DNA from: Luteimicrobium sp049844995
GTDB lineage: Bacteria > Actinomycetota > Actinomycetes > Actinomycetales > Cellulomonadaceae
Direction: 5' to 3'
Assembly (NCBI RefSeq): GCF_049844995.1
Contig: NZ_JBNCMC010000002.1
Coordinates: 744,001-808,000 of the forward strand
Length of the DNA stretch: 64,000 nucleotides
The notes under the pieces are model-generated. The model was given only the letters and a program-made list of their open reading frames with translations, had not been told where the DNA came from and ran no database searches. Within the stretch, counting starts at the first letter, position 1; every line of letters begins with the position of its first letter. Below, piece after piece: positions 7,400-19,038 of this stretch. Made by a program: the position numbers and the translations under genes.

Positions 7400-10300
7400 T
7401 CACTCCCCCACGAGCGTGACGAGCCGGGACCGTCCGGCCGCGTCCTTGATCGCCTGCAGGACGACGTCCGCGTGCGGCTCGAGCGCGCTCACCTTGTCGA
7501 GCGGCGCGCCCACGACGAGCTGGAACCCGAGGCCCCGCCACGCCCCGACCGCGCGACCGGCGAACCGCGCGTCGGCCTTGATGAACGCCTCGTCGAGGAA
7601 CACGGGCGCGTACCGGGGCCGTTCGGCGCCGGCGTCGCCGAGCTGGTAGCGCAGCGCCGCCCCGACGATGAACGCGACGAGCTCCTGGGACTCGCCGCCC
7701 GACTTGCCGGCGATGTGGTCGTAGACGCTCACGTGGTTGCCGTCGAGGTCCACGCACTCCGCGCTGATCCGGACATGGTCGCGCACGTCCACGAGCCGGC
7801 GGCGCTCGGGGCTGTCGGGGCGGATCCGGTCGATGAGCCGGGCCATGCGGGCGTAGCGGCGTTCGTGCTCGGCGAGCGGGACGTCGCCCGCGGGCGTCGT
7901 CGCGAGCTCGCGCAGCAGCCGGCGGAACGACGCGACGTCCTGGCCCTCGACCGGGGTCGCCGTGATGCGCAGGCGGTGCGCGTCGTCGCGGAACGGCAGC
8001 GTCGCGAGGATCGCGTTGACGGGCTCCATCCGGTCGCGGATCTCCGCCGCCGCCTGCGCGATGCCGTTGTTGAGCCGCGTGAGCTGGTCGCCCGACATCT
8101 GGCGCAGGTGCGCCGACCACCTCTCGCGCAGGCGGTAGAGCTGCTGGTACTCGAGCTCCTCGAAGACCCGCAGGAAGTCCTCGTAGGCCGCGTCGGGGTC
8201 CGCGCTGCGGTTGGGGTCGGGCCACGCGTCCTCGAACCGCTCGAAGGTCGCCGCCAGGGCGGCCCGCGCGGCCCGCTCGGCCTCCGCCGCGCTCTCCTGC
8301 TCGTGCCGCAGCTCGCGCACCACGGCGCCGACGGCCACCAGGAGGTCCGCGAGGCCGCGCCCGTCGGCCGCCGCGCCCGACCAGCCGACCCGGACCATCA
8401 GGTCGGCCAGGTGCCGGGCCTGCTCGGCCGTCAGCTCGACCCCGTCCGCGTCGGCCCGCTCGACGGCGTCCGCCACCTGGTCCACCTGGTCGCTGAGCTG
8501 GGCCCACTCCGCACCGAGGGCGGTCACGCGGTTCTGCGCGTCGGCGCGCTCGCGGTGCAGCTCCTCGAGCCGCGCACGGAGCCGCTCCTCGTCAGCCTTG
8601 AGGGCGCGGAGCACGTCCGACCCGGCTACGAGCGCCTCGAGTCGGTCCTTCCGCTCGGCCACCTGGCCCTCCGCGCTCGCCACGTCGACGTCGTCCCACG
8701 TGGCCCGGAGCCCCTGGCTGAAGCCGACGAAGTGGTCAGCCTCGCCCCGCTGGCGCAGCTTGGCGCCCGCCAGGGCCTCGTGCGCGAGCCGCAGCTCGTC
8801 GCGCGCCTCCTCGAGCTGCCTGGCGAGCTGCTCGAGGCGCCGGTGGTTGCTGAACCCGAGCGGCGACGGGCGCCCCTGGCCGCCGTGGGCACCGCGGCCC
8901 CTCTCGGCCGTCTGCCCGGCGCGGGTGAGCGCGCGCTCGTGCTGCGCCAGCTCGGCAGGGTCGTCCACGCACACGTACGCGAACCGCTCGGCGAGGCGAC
9001 CCGCGAGCCAACCGCCGAACGGTCCCGCCTTGATCTCGAGCCGGCCCGGCAGCAGCGAACGGTCCTGCTCCTCGTGCAGCGGGAGCCCCACGCGCACGGC
9101 TTCGTACCGGACCCGCGCGGGAGACGGGACGGCGTCGATCGCCCGGCGGAAGCCGTCGAGGCGGTCCTCGTCGACGAGGACGGTGACGGCGAAGCCGCCG
9201 AGCGCGAGACCGATCGCGTCGCGCCACGGCTCGTACTCGCCGCGCACCTCGAGCAGCTCGCCGACGAACGGCAGGTCCTCGGTGCGCAGGCCCGCGGCCC
9301 GCGCCCACGCCTCGCGCGTCTCGTGCAGCTCGCGCGGCACGTTGCCGCGGCGCGCCCGCAGCGAGGCCTCCTCGCGCTCAAGCTCGACGACGGCGCGCTC
9401 GGCGTCCTTCTCCCGCGTGCTCGCCTCGCCGACCGCGTCCGAGAGCGCGTCGGTGTGCCGGTCGCGGCCCGCGAGGTAGGCCCGCGCGTCGGCGTGGAGC
9501 CGGTCCAGCTCGCGCTTCGTGGCGACCTCGCGCTCGAGCGGCGCCAGATGCACCTCGAGCTCCGAACGGGCGCGCCGCACCTCGGCGAGCCGCTGCTCGG
9601 CGGCGCGGACCTCGCGCTCCGCCGCCTCGATGGCGTCGCCGCCGTTACGGCGCTGGTCGGCGCGCACCCGCTCGAGCTCGGCGTCGGCCGCGTCGATCCG
9701 CTGCGCCGCGACCGCGGCCCGCTCGGCCGCCGCCTTGTGCTGGACGCGGTTGTCCGCCTCCGCCGCCCGCAGCAGGTCGAGCTGCGTGCGGTCGCGCCAC
9801 GCCGTGAACGGGGTCGGCTCGTCGCCCTCCGGCTCGAGCCCCAGCGAGTCCACGACGCGGCGCGACGCCGCGGCCGCGTCGATCGCCGCCCGGTGCTCGA
9901 GCATCGGGCGCAGCACGTCGACCTGGCGCTGCGCGGTGTCCATCTCCGCACGGACCTCGCTGAGCTCGTCGAAGTGCTCGACGGCGCGCTCCGCGACCCG
10001 GATCGTCTCGGGTTCCTCGAGCACCATCGCCTTGTACAGCGAGTCGACGGTCGTGATCTGCTGGCCGGCCTGGATGCGGCCCAGGAGCTGCATCGCCTTG
10101 TCGCCCTCGCCCGCGGCGCCGATCCCCAGGGCCGCGTGCAGGCGGGCCGCGAAGGCCTTGTCCGTGTCGAACGCGGTCAGCCCCGCGGCGGTCAGGCCCG
10201 ACCGCGCGAACCGCTGCGCGACCAACGGCTCGAGCTCGCGCAGGTCGAAGCCCCGCTCGACGACGGCGCGCACCGCGACGGTCTCGTCCGCGCGCTGGGC

Positions 10301-10804
10301 GGCACGGGGCACGTACCAGGCGCGCAGCGCCGTGAAGCGTTCGCTCGACTGCGACGTCCACGTCATCGCGATCGCCGACCAGGTGTCCGACGCCTCGCCG
10401 CGCAGCACGCGGTCCTTCGCCGACGACGCCCCGGCCGCCCGCTGCTCGTCGACCTTGCCGCGCGCGTACGAGACGACGTTGCGCTGCTCCTGGCCGCGGG
10501 CGCGCCCGCTCGTCGCGGTGTTGGAGGCGCCGTTGAACGGGGTCGTGTGGCTCATCATGAGCGCGATGTACGCGTCGAGCAGCGTCGACTTGCCCGACCC
10601 GGACGCCCCGGTGAGCAGCGTCGTCGTGCCGGCGAACCGCACCTCGTGGAAGCCGTGGTACCCGCCCCAGTTCACGAGCTGCATGGACGTGGCCGTCCAC
10701 TGGCGACCGTCCGACGCCGTCGGGATGAGCCCGAACAGCGACTGCTGCATGCGCGGCGCGTCCTGCGCAGTCCGTGCGTCCGTACCCGTGCTGGTGAGGG
10801 TCAT
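7400..10804 (-). CDS. jetC: SMC-like ATPase of a Wadjet/MksBEF condensin (JetC/MksB)
   Basis: JetC is the motor subunit of the Wadjet anti-plasmid complex and is homologous to MukB/MksB; it dimerises and extrudes DNA loops using ATP. The 1134-residue protein has an N-terminal Walker A motif GASGSGKST (66-74), long Arg/Glu/Ala-rich coiled coils, a hinge-like segment near residues 490-580, and a C-terminal head with the ABC signature SGGESQ (1035-1040) and Walker B PVFLDEAF (about 1067-1074). The residue order WGGYHGFHEVRF before Walker A is typical of this family. The ATG at 10804 overlaps the jetB stop by four bases (ATGA). An open frame continues upstream through jetB in another frame and was rejected. 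It is the third gene of a jetA-jetB-jetC operon behind leuS; no Toprim-domain jetD follows. Confidence 0.9.
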   Translation of the reverse strand: MTLTSTGTDARTAQDAPRMQQSLFGLIPTASDGRQWTATSMQLVNWGGYHGFHEVRFAGTTTLLTGASGSGKSTLLDAYIALMMSHTTPFNGASNTATSGRARGQEQRNVVSYARGKVDEQRAAGASSAKDRVLRGEASDTWSAIAMTWTSQSSERFTALRAWYVPRAAQRADETVAVRAVVERGFDLRELEPLVAQRFARSGLTAAGLTAFDTDKAFAARLHAALGIGAAGEGDKAMQLLGRIQAGQQITTVDSLYKAMVLEEPETIRVAERAVEHFDELSEVRAEMDTAQRQVDVLRPMLEHRAAIDAAAASRRVVDSLGLEPEGDEPTPFTAWRDRTQLDLLRAAEADNRVQHKAAAERAAVAAQRIDAADAELERVRADQRRNGGDAIEAAEREVRAAEQRLAEVRRARSELEVHLAPLEREVATKRELDRLHADARAYLAGRDRHTDALSDAVGEASTREKDAERAVVELEREEASLRARRGNVPRELHETREAWARAAGLRTEDLPFVGELLEVRGEYEPWRDAIGLALGGFAVTVLVDEDRLDGFRRAIDAVPSPARVRYEAVRVGLPLHEEQDRSLLPGRLEIKAGPFGGWLAGRLAERFAYVCVDDPAELAQHERALTRAGQTAERGRGAHGGQGRPSPLGFSNHRRLEQLARQLEEARDELRLAHEALAGAKLRQRGEADHFVGFSQGLRATWDDVDVASAEGQVAERKDRLEALVAGSDVLRALKADEERLRARLEELHRERADAQNRVTALGAEWAQLSDQVDQVADAVERADADGVELTAEQARHLADLMVRVGWSGAAADGRGLADLLVAVGAVVRELRHEQESAAEAERAARAALAATFERFEDAWPDPNRSADPDAAYEDFLRVFEELEYQQLYRLRERWSAHLRQMSGDQLTRLNNGIAQAAAEIRDRMEPVNAILATLPFRDDAHRLRITATPVEGQDVASFRRLLRELATTPAGDVPLAEHERRYARMARLIDRIRPDSPERRRLVDVRDHVRISAECVDLDGNHVSVYDHIAGKSGGESQELVAFIVGAALRYQLGDAGAERPRYAPVFLDEAFIKADARFAGRAVGAWRGLGFQLVVGAPLDKVSALEPHADVVLQAIKDAAGRSRLVTLVGE

Positions 10805-11520
10805 GCCGAGACCTCCTCGTCCTCGTCCACGGCGTCGTCGGTGTCGGCGCTGTCGGTACCGTCGGCGTCGGGCCCAGCGGATACCGCCGCACCGCCGCGC
10901 AGCCACCGGGTCAGCTCCCGCAGCCGCTCGACCGGCAGCAGCACCTCGACGACGGGCTGCACGCGGTAACGGCCGTCGGCGACCTCCTCGAGCACGTGCT
11001 CGCGGACCAGCGCGCCGATCGCGTTGTCGACCTCGCGGCGCCGTGCGGCCAGGTTGGTCTCGCCCGCGGGCAGGAAGCCGAGCGCGTAGTCCACGAGCTC
11101 CTCCGCGTCGACGTGCGCCGCGCGCTCGCCCGCTCCCTGCTCCTGCCGGAACCGGTTGCGCACGAACAGCATGAGCAGCGTCTCGACGCGCTTGTACGGC
11201 TCGTCCTTGAGGAGCACGGGGACGCTCAGGCCCGGCTCGCGGACCTGCCGCTTGTAGGCGATCTCGTAGTCGCGGTCGATCACCAGCTCGACGAACATGT
11301 CGTGGCAGCGCGACGCGAGGACGTTCTGGTGCGTGAGCAGCGCCTTCCACTCCGCGGGGTGCGACGCCGCCGCCAGGTAGCGCCGCTGGAGCACGAGCGC
11401 GAGCACGCGGCGGGCGTCGTAGGGCAGCACCCCCGTGTCGCCGGCGAACAGGGCGGGGACGTCGTCGTCGATGCCGACGGGCGCGACGAACGGCCCGGGC
11501 GTCGGTGCGACCTCGGTCAT
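10801..11520 (-). CDS. jetB: Kleisin-accessory (KITE-like) subunit JetB/MksE, DUF4194 family
   Basis: JetB/MksE is the small winged-helix subunit that binds the kleisin of the MksBEF/Wadjet complex. The 239-residue protein matches the DUF4194 family: PYDARRVLALVLQRRYLAA near residue 35, then WKALLTHQNVLASRCHDMF and RDYEIAYKRQVREPG, followed by VETLLMLFVRNRF. The last 30 residues are an acidic Asp/Glu/Ala tail. Its ATG at 11520 overlaps the jetA stop (ATGA) and its own stop overlaps the jetC start in the same way, so the three subunits are translationally coupled and should be made in fixed proportions. Assignment is supported both by sequence and by the flanking genes. Confidence 0.88.
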   Translation of the reverse strand: MTEVAPTPGPFVAPVGIDDDVPALFAGDTGVLPYDARRVLALVLQRRYLAAASHPAEWKALLTHQNVLASRCHDMFVELVIDRDYEIAYKRQVREPGLSVPVLLKDEPYKRVETLLMLFVRNRFRQEQGAGERAAHVDAEELVDYALGFLPAGETNLAARRREVDNAIGALVREHVLEEVADGRYRVQPVVEVLLPVERLRELTRWLRGGAAVSAGPDADGTDSADTDDAVDEDEEVSA

Positions 11521-13127
11521 GCGGGGGTCTCCATCTCGTCGGTGGGAACGTCGACGGGGGGCTCGTGGGCACTCTCGGCGGCGTCGGCCGGCAGCGCGAC
11601 CGGCACGGCGGGCAGCACGATCGTCCGGGTGGTGCCGTCGGCGCGCTGCGCGACGACGCGGCGGAGCCGGGCTGCGGCGACGTCCGGCTCCCCCGAGCCG
11701 TCCGCCGGGCCCGGCGCGGCGAGCTCCAGGTAGCCCAGGAGCTCGACGGGCCGACGCAGCTCGGGCGGTCCGGCCGCGAAGACCTCGTCGACGGTCGCCT
11801 CCCCGCGCTCGCGTACGACGCGCGCCGCGTGCGCCAGCGTCTCCTCGTACCGGGGGCCGCCCATCCCGCGCAGCCCGTCGAGCGTCGCGTCGGGCCCGTC
11901 CGCGTCGAGGTCGGCGAAGCCGTCGACGAGCGCGTCCGGCGGGGTGTCGGGACGCAGGTCGTGGAGCTGGGCGCGGAACCGGCCCAGCCGGGCCCGCTCC
12001 AGCCAGCGCAGCGGCTCGACGCGGGCCGCGCGGCCGGACGCCGGGAACCAGTCGGCCATCGCGGCGGTCGCCTCCCGCAGCGCGGCGTCGAGCTCGCGGT
12101 CGCGCAGCGGGTTGTGCACGGTCAGCTGCTGCGTGATGGTGCGCGAGGCCCGCGCCTGGGCGTCGAGGACGGCGTCGACCGACGCGAGCAGGCGCGCGTA
12201 GAGCGTGCGGACCGCCTCGCGGCGCTCGGGCGACACGGTCCGGGCGAAGGGATGCGCGAGCACGGCGCGCACCCCGTCGTCGAGCTGACCGAGCAGGCGC
12301 GGGTCCCGCAGCAGCTCCATCGCGCCCGCGAAGGCGCGCCCCTCGGGCGTGCGCTGCATCAGCGTGTCCGACGCCTCGAGGTAGCTCCCGAGCACCTCGC
12401 CCGTCGGGCGGTCGTCCTGCCTCAGGCCGGTGACGATGCTGCGCTGCAGCTCCGCGATCGACTCCGCCACGCGCGCGAAGTCCGCGGGCAGCTCGCGCAC
12501 CAGGGCCGCCACGTTGTCGAACTGCTCGGCGAGCCGGTCCGCGGGCGTCTCCACGACGGCGCCGCCCTCCTCGAGCCGGCGCAGCTCCGCCTCGGCCGCG
12601 GCGATCTCGTCGCGCGACCGGGCGATCTGCTCGCGCAGCGCCCGCTGCTGCGACGCGCGGTCGGGGCGCGCGTCGCGGGCCAGCCCCTCCAGCGCGAGGA
12701 GCAGGGTGCGGATACGCGACTCGCTGACCAGCGCCCGCGCGCCCTGCGTCCGGTCGACGAACGCGAGCGCCTCGGCCGCGTGCGAGCTGACCTGGTACTG
12801 CTCGGCGCCGTCGTCGTCGAGCGCGCGCACCAGCCAGCGGTCCCGGACCCAGCGCGAGCACAGCGCGCGCGCTGCCTCGTCCGGGACGTCGTCGTGCCCC
12901 GCGGCCCGCGCCTCGGCCAGCAGGTCCTCGACCTCGACGTGCAGCTGCTCGGTGGGCACGGTGACCCGGCCGGGGCTGAAGATCAGCGACAGCACCGCGA
13001 CGACGAGCGGGCCCTCCCGGCGGTGCAGGAGGGCGAGCGTGGGCGTGCCGAACGCGCCCCGGCTCCGGGCCAGGGCGGCCTCGATGCGCGCCGGGCGCCC
13101 GGCAGGGCGCGGCGTGGGACGGTCCAC
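11517..13127 (-). CDS. jetA: Kleisin subunit JetA/MksF, DUF3375 family
   Basis: JetA/MksF is the kleisin that bridges the SMC heads of the Wadjet/MksBEF complex. The 536-residue protein fits DUF3375: an N-terminal region with RSRGAFGTPTLALLHRRE, PTEQLHVEVEDLLAE and CSRWVRDRWLVR, a middle helical region rich in Arg/Glu, and a C-terminal winged-helix part. The GTG at 13127 lies only ten bases after the leuS stop and has neither a clear Shine-Dalgarno sequence nor a -10 box, so it is probably read through from leuS. The stop overlaps jetB (ATGA). The set jetABC without jetD resembles the three-subunit MksBEF condensins, so a chromosome-organising role is an alternative to plasmid defence. Confidence 0.88.
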   Translation of the reverse strand: MDRPTPRPAGRPARIEAALARSRGAFGTPTLALLHRREGPLVVAVLSLIFSPGRVTVPTEQLHVEVEDLLAEARAAGHDDVPDEAARALCSRWVRDRWLVRALDDDGAEQYQVSSHAAEALAFVDRTQGARALVSESRIRTLLLALEGLARDARPDRASQQRALREQIARSRDEIAAAEAELRRLEEGGAVVETPADRLAEQFDNVAALVRELPADFARVAESIAELQRSIVTGLRQDDRPTGEVLGSYLEASDTLMQRTPEGRAFAGAMELLRDPRLLGQLDDGVRAVLAHPFARTVSPERREAVRTLYARLLASVDAVLDAQARASRTITQQLTVHNPLRDRELDAALREATAAMADWFPASGRAARVEPLRWLERARLGRFRAQLHDLRPDTPPDALVDGFADLDADGPDATLDGLRGMGGPRYEETLAHAARVVRERGEATVDEVFAAGPPELRRPVELLGYLELAAPGPADGSGEPDVAAARLRRVVAQRADGTTRTIVLPAVPVALPADAAESAHEPPVDVPTDEMETPA

Positions 13128-13137
13128 CCGGCCGGGG

Positions 13138-16089
<2,952 letters not shown>

Positions 16090-16095
16090 ACCAGG

Positions 16096-16101
16096 AGTTT
16101 A
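16096..16101 (-). promoter_or_regulatory. -10 box TAAACT of leuS (leaderless spacing)
   Basis: Read on the minus strand, TAAACT is followed by six bases and then the GTG start of leuS. The start codon would be at or next to the transcription start. No T-box leader or other attenuator is visible in the 86 bases between VKOR and leuS. It may drive leuS, jetABC and the PIN-like gene together. Confidence 0.6.
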
Positions 16102-16175
16102 CCGGCGCGGGCGCGGTGACCCGGCGGGCTTTCGCGCGGGAGGCGCGCTCGCCGCGCGACGCCTGCCGCGGCCGG

Positions 16176-16838
16176 TCAGAAGTAGGTCTGGGTGATCGGG
16201 TCGCGCAGGCCGATGAACACCCACAGGAGCAGCGCGACGTAGAGCACGACCGTCCCGATCGTCCGGTTCCGGACGATCGCACCGCGCCAGCGCTCGGGCA
16301 GCGGGATCGCGCGCTCCTGGATCGCCTGCACGAGCTGGTACCAGAAGATCGGGATCATGCAGAGCCAGACGACGCTGCACCAGGGGCAGATCTTGCCGAG
16401 CCGGTAGATCGTCGTCCACACGAAGAAGACCACGTGCCCGATGCCGACCGTCGTCCCGGCCAGCAGCGCGAGCCGGAACCAGCGCGGCGGCCGGAAGCCG
16501 GTCAGCATGACGACGCCGACCGTCACGACGATCCCGAAGGCCACGATGCCGAGGAACGGGTTGGGGAAGCCGTAGAGCTTGCCCTGCCACGACTGCATCG
16601 CCGCGGTGCACGTGACGAACACGTTGATCGAGCACGAGGGCCGGTAGTCGGGGTTCAGCGCCAGCTTCCAGTCGTCGATCGTGAGCCGACCCGCGGCGAG
16701 GAAGGCGATGCCGCCGAAGATCGTGAGGATCGCGCCGAGCGTGCGGTCCTTGAGCGGGTGCGGGATCAGCGGGCGGACGTAGTCGTCCACCGCTTCGTCG
16801 TCGTCGAGGCCGGCACTGACGTTCGGGGCCTGGCTCAC
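16176..16838 (-). CDS. Vitamin K epoxide reductase (VKOR) family protein
   Basis: Bacterial VKOR reoxidises periplasmic/extracytoplasmic DsbA-like thiol oxidases and passes the electrons to menaquinone. The protein has four to five membrane helices. The quinone-side redox motif CPWC is in the second half and the loop cysteine pair is in SCSINVFVTC; both pairs needed for electron relay are present. No fused thioredoxin domain follows the last helix (it ends FIGLRDPITQTYF), so the partner DsbA must be separate and is not in this window. The GTG at 16838 was preferred because GAGGGAG lies six to seven bases upstream; a longer form from GTG 16892 would have GGAGG only one base before the start, which is too close. 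It lies between an MFS gene and leuS, same strand. Confidence 0.88.
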   Translation of the reverse strand: MSQAPNVSAGLDDDEAVDDYVRPLIPHPLKDRTLGAILTIFGGIAFLAAGRLTIDDWKLALNPDYRPSCSINVFVTCTAAMQSWQGKLYGFPNPFLGIVAFGIVVTVGVVMLTGFRPPRWFRLALLAGTTVGIGHVVFFVWTTIYRLGKICPWCSVVWLCMIPIFWYQLVQAIQERAIPLPERWRGAIVRNRTIGTVVLYVALLLWVFIGLRDPITQTYF

Positions 16839-16926
16839 CCGCTGCTCCCTCGCTGTCGGACGACCGGCGGCGCCGGTGTCCACGCTGGTCACGCCTCCGG
16901 TCGGAGACGCCGCACACGCTACCGGC

Positions 16927-18168
16927 TCAGGCTGGGAGGTGTCTCGGGGCGCCGCGCTCGGCGCGGGTGCGCCCGGCGACGAGGACGATCGCGAGACCGG
17001 CGAGCGTGAGCAGCACGCCCGCCCACGCGGGCGCGCGGTAGCCCCACCCGGCGGAGATCACGAGGCCGCCGACGAACGCGCCGTCGGCGTTGCCGACGTT
17101 GAGGGCCGAGTGCGCGAGCGCCGCGCCGAGCGAGGGCGCGGTGGGGGTGAGGTCCATGAGCCGCGTCTGCATGGCCACGCCGAGCACCTGGGACGTGGCG
17201 GCGAGCAGGAACAGCCCGACGAACGCCCCGAGGGGCCAGCCCAGCACCAGCGCGAGGACGGCGAGCGCGACGGCGGTCGCGGCGAACGACCAGATCACGG
17301 TGCGCAGCACGCTGCGGTCGACGAGCCGGCCGCCCAGCAGCGTGCCGACGGTCATGCCGACGCCGAAGACCGCGAGCACGACGGGCACGAGCTCCTCGGA
17401 CAGACCGGTCACCGTGGTGATCGTCGGCGCGATGTAGGTGTAGACGGCGAACAGGCCGCCGAACCCGACGGCCGCGGCCGCCACGGTGACCCAGAGGCGG
17501 CCGTTGCGCAGCGCCCCGAGCTCGCCGCGCACGCTCGCGCCCGGCACGGCGTCGACGTGCGGGACGAACCGCGCGAGGCCGAGCAGGCTGAGCCCGCCGA
17601 GCGCGCCCACCACGACGAACGCGAGCCGCCATCCGAGCTGCTGCCCGACGAACGTCGAGAGCGGGACCCCGACCACGTTGGCGATGGTCAGGCCGGCCAT
17701 CATCGTGGAGACGGCGCGCCCGCGGCGCTCGGGCCCGACGACGGCGGTCCCGACCACCGCCCCGACGCCGAAGAAGGCGCCGTGCGGCAGGCCCGCGACG
17801 AAGCGCGCGACCAGGAGGCCGTCGAGGCCGGGGGCGAACGCGGAGGCGAGGTTCGCGACGGTGTACCCGGCCATGAGCCAGATCAGCAGCGCCTTGCGCG
17901 GCAGGCGCGCGGCGAGCGCCGTGAGCAGCGGCGCACCGACGACCACGCCGAGCGCGTAGGCGGTGATGACGTGCCCGGTCGCGGGGATGGAGACGCCCAG
18001 GTCGGACGCGATGTCGGGAACGAGCCCCATGGACGCGAACTCGGTGGTCCCGATGGTGAAGCCGCCGACGGCGAGCGCGAGCAGCGCCAGCGTGGCGGTG
18101 CGCGGCGCGACGGGGCGCGCCGCGGTGGCGGGCGGCGCGGGCGTGGGTGTGGTGGGCGCGGTGCTCAT
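16927..18168 (-). CDS. MFS transporter, DHA1-like (12 membrane segments)
   Basis: The 413-residue protein is a major facilitator with twelve predicted helices. It begins with an Ala/Pro/Thr-rich tail (1-25) and then LALLALAVGGFTIGTTEFASMG, typical of the arabinose-efflux/AraJ-like drug:H+ antiporters. The loop 2-3 motif reads ALAARLPRKALL, the family's G-x-x-a-D-r-x-G-r-k signature in degenerate form. It is an exporter of unknown substrate. The ATG at 18168 has GGAGG about five bases upstream. The upstream gap carries a strong 8-9-8 inverted repeat (18191-18215) that could be its operator; no regulator for it is adjacent on the same strand. Its stop is about 90 bases ahead of the VKOR start. 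Confidence 0.87.
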   Translation of the reverse strand: MSTAPTTPTPAPPATAARPVAPRTATLALLALAVGGFTIGTTEFASMGLVPDIASDLGVSIPATGHVITAYALGVVVGAPLLTALAARLPRKALLIWLMAGYTVANLASAFAPGLDGLLVARFVAGLPHGAFFGVGAVVGTAVVGPERRGRAVSTMMAGLTIANVVGVPLSTFVGQQLGWRLAFVVVGALGGLSLLGLARFVPHVDAVPGASVRGELGALRNGRLWVTVAAAAVGFGGLFAVYTYIAPTITTVTGLSEELVPVVLAVFGVGMTVGTLLGGRLVDRSVLRTVIWSFAATAVALAVLALVLGWPLGAFVGLFLLAATSQVLGVAMQTRLMDLTPTAPSLGAALAHSALNVGNADGAFVGGLVISAGWGYRAPAWAGVLLTLAGLAIVLVAGRTRAERGAPRHLPA

Positions 18169-18190
18169 CGCTGCCTCCGGGGTGCAGGGG

Positions 18191-18215
18191 TCGAATCGCG
18201 GTCGAAACGATTCGA
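18191..18215. promoter_or_regulatory. Inverted repeat TCGAATCG-N9-CGATTCGA, candidate operator of the MFS gene
   Basis: The two eight-base arms are perfect reverse complements with a nine-base spacer. The repeat lies 23-47 bases upstream of the MFS start and 58 bases from the end of the DtxR gene. Its centre-to-centre arm spacing of 17 bases resembles operators of TetR or MarR dimers rather than the DtxR/IdeR 19-bp box, whose TTAGGT-type sequence I do not find here. Confidence 0.5.
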
Positions 18216-18272
18216 GGGGAGGTCGGCGATGACCGGCGGACAGTACGGTGCGGTGGTGGAAGCCTACCGGGC

Positions 18273-18986
18273 CTACCGGCCCGCGTCGTCCCGCCCGACG
18301 GGCAGCACCCAGATCGCCTCGGCGGCGGGGAGCCCGAGCTGCAGGATCGGCGCCGCGACCGTCGTCGCCTCGGGCAGCGCGACCTCCAGGACCCCCGCGT
18401 ACGTGCGCCGGCCGACGACGCGCAGCTCCGTGTCCAGGCGGATCCCGAGCTCGTCGAGGTAGCGCAGGACGTCGGGGTCAGCGTCGGAGATGCGGGCGAC
18501 GCGCCCGTGGTCTCCCGCGGCCAGCTCGGGCAGGTTCACTGCCCCGGGGCGCGGGACGGTCCCGTCGACGCGCGGGATCGGGTCGCCGTGGGGGTCGCGC
18601 TCCGGGTGCCCCAGCAGGGCGTCGATCCGCTCCACCAGGCCGTCGGACACGGCGTGCTCGAGGACCTCGGCCTCGTCGTGCACCTCGTCCCAGCCGTAGC
18701 CGAGCGTCTCCACGAGGAACGTCTCGATGAGCCGGTGCCGGCGGACCATGGCGAGCGCGTGACGTCGTCCGGCGGGCGTCAGCTCGATCGATCCGTAGCG
18801 CGCGTGCTCGACCAGGCCCTGCGAGCCGAGCCGGCGCACCGTCTCCGACACGGTCGACGCGCCCACGCCCATCCGGTCCGCGACGAGCTTGGTGGTGACG
18901 GGGTCCGCGCTCCACTCCTGCGCCGTCCAGATCACCTTGAGGTAGTCCTGGGCCACGGACGTCAGGTCCGTTGTCGACTCGCTCAC
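18273..18986 (-). CDS. DtxR family metal-dependent transcriptional regulator
   Basis: The 237-residue protein has the three-part DtxR build: an N-terminal winged helix (about 8-70, QDYLKVIWTAQEW and ADRMGVGASTVSETVRRL), a metal-binding dimerisation domain (about 75-140, with HRLIETFLVETLGYGWDEVHDEAEVLEHAVSD) and a C-terminal SH3-like domain. The residue pattern HDEAEVLEH gives the usual His/Glu metal ligands. In the family these proteins sense Fe(II) or Mn(II); which metal applies here cannot be decided by eye. The GTG at 18986 lies six bases after TAGGGT (18998-18993), so the mRNA is probably leaderless. It is divergent from mqo with only 52 bases between starts, so it might also act on mqo. 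Confidence 0.9.
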   Translation of the reverse strand: MSESTTDLTSVAQDYLKVIWTAQEWSADPVTTKLVADRMGVGASTVSETVRRLGSQGLVEHARYGSIELTPAGRRHALAMVRRHRLIETFLVETLGYGWDEVHDEAEVLEHAVSDGLVERIDALLGHPERDPHGDPIPRVDGTVPRPGAVNLPELAAGDHGRVARISDADPDVLRYLDELGIRLDTELRVVGRRTYAGVLEVALPEATTVAAPILQLGLPAAEAIWVLPVGRDDAGR

Positions 18987-18992
18987 ATCGCC

Positions 18993-19032
18993 ACCCTAGC
19001 GAGCGGGACCCCCGAGAGGCCGGGCCTACAAT
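18993..19032. promoter_or_regulatory. Divergent leaderless promoters of the dtxR-family gene and mqo
   Basis: On the minus strand TAGGGT (18998-18993) ends six bases before the regulator's GTG. On the plus strand TACAAT (19027-19032) ends six bases before the mqo GTG. The start-to-start distance is 52 bases, so the two polymerase footprints overlap. I see no canonical 19-bp DtxR box between them. Confidence 0.6.
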
Positions 19033-19038
19033 CGCCTG

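Noticed and set aside
7307..10969. A 1220-codon open frame on the plus strand across jetC
   Set aside because: Mirror frame of jetC with no recognisable domain; the jetC frame has intact Walker A, signature and Walker B motifs.
10805..11572. A longer jetC starting within jetB or jetA
   Set aside because: It would overlap jetB in another frame; the ATGA overlap at 10804 and the family N-terminus fix the start.
18169..18272. A tRNA-like GGGTCGAATC stretch near 18190
   Set aside because: It is one arm of the inverted repeat; no acceptor or anticodon stem can be drawn around it.
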